From: a virus
Strand: one strand, 5' to 3'
DNA: 64,000 bases
Virus record (IMG/VR): IMGVR_UViG_3300046517_001051
Span: 1-64,000 of that record
Position 1 is the first letter of the stretch. Every line of letters starts with the position of its first letter. Both the position numbers and the translations under genes were made by a program. Of this stretch, positions 63,820-64,000 are shown one piece after another. The notes beneath the pieces were generated by a model. The model was not told where the DNA came from and did not search any database. It saw nothing but the letters and a program-made list of their open reading frames with translations.

Positions 63820-64000
63820 CTACCCGGAGACCGGAATCACGGTTTCCGTTTTCGCGAGCCACGCGGTGAGCTTCTCCTTCGCCTCCTGCGCAGAGACGCA
63901 GCCAAAGCGCGCGACCATGGCCTCGATTTTCTTTGAGTCGATCGGTTTCTGCGTCCGCTCGCCACGAGTTCTGTCGCGGATGCACGCGTACGCGAGGAGC
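63820..64000 (-). CDS. Partial CDS, C-terminus, unknown (runs off right edge)
   Basis: A frame open from the right edge to a TAG at 63820-63822 gives 59 C-terminal residues: basic, then helical IEAMVARFGCVSAQEAKEKL, then TAWLAK and VIPVSG. Codon use is typical in this frame and not in the alternatives. Being directly upstream of the coat gene, it could be a scaffold or protease, but nothing in the visible part proves it. Confidence 0.55.
   Translation of the reverse strand, partial: LLAYACIRDRTRGERTQKPIDSKKIEAMVARFGCVSAQEAKEKLTAWLAKTETVIPVSG

Noticed and set aside
63788-63985. A 65-codon minus-strand frame near the right edge
   Set aside because: A different frame in the same place is open to the right edge, has better codon use and no atypical Arg-rich translation; I took that one as the partial gene.

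Overview
The window is part of the genome of a high-GC, strictly lytic-looking tailed phage (Caudoviricetes). A long flexible tail (siphovirus type) is inferred from a tube protein, a frameshifted G/GT tail chaperone pair, a tape measure and no sheath gene. Every gene I can support lies on the minus strand, so the genome is transcribed from high to low coordinates. Most neighbours overlap by 1-13 bp, with ATGA, GTGA or TGATG being usual. Both ends cut genes (1-108 and 63820-64000). Terminase, portal and endolysin are not visible and presumably lie outside. No integrase or repressor module was recognised. The host is not identifiable; the tail-tip set (DUF2460, DUF2163, NlpC/P60, large hub) resembles that of gene transfer agents and of many phages of Proteobacteria.

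Layout, in the direction of transcription. 64000-62444: end of an unknown gene, paired hairpins, then a P22-like coat protein and a terminator-like hairpin. 62361-51538: head-tail adaptor (fused to a large beta-helix), neck and tail proteins, tail tube, G/GT chaperones with a GGGAAAC slippery site, a short tape measure, Dit, a glycine-rich adhesin, a hub and a cell-wall peptidase. 51538-40603: large tail-tip protein, collagen/glycine-rich fibre, small virion proteins, a membrane/coiled-coil protein, a lone PAS domain and a 904-residue beta-helix tailspike. A strong hairpin and a control region (40316-40602) separate this late block from a rightmost early-type block.

40315-26446: about forty small overlapping genes, many with Cys-pair zinc motifs or a membrane helix, interrupted by a two-gene NAD pathway (PRPP-synthetase-like and nicotinamide-phosphoribosyltransferase-like). 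26449-20837: thymidine hypermodification genes (amino acid:DNA transferase-like, amidoligase-like, LMW phosphatase-like, DNA 5-hmU kinase split over two genes, dUMP hydroxymethylase, HD nucleotidase, Nmad1-like). 20703-13583: SNF2 helicase, PLP enzyme, radical SAM enzyme and accessory proteins, which probably continue that pathway. 13449-6854: primase fused to an MCM-like AAA+ helicase, a degenerate thymidylate-synthase-like protein, family A DNA polymerase and a DNA methyltransferase. 6725-3379: small genes, a sigma factor, a VRR-NUC nuclease, a 28-bp inverted repeat around long CT/GA tracts, and zinc-finger proteins. 2627-1: helical protein, lipoprotein, small membrane protein and a Tat-signal protein.

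Together the genes suggest a phage that makes its own replisome, replaces thymine by a hypermodified base to evade restriction, may rebuild NAD+ to survive NAD-depleting immunity, and carries several alternative host-binding proteins.
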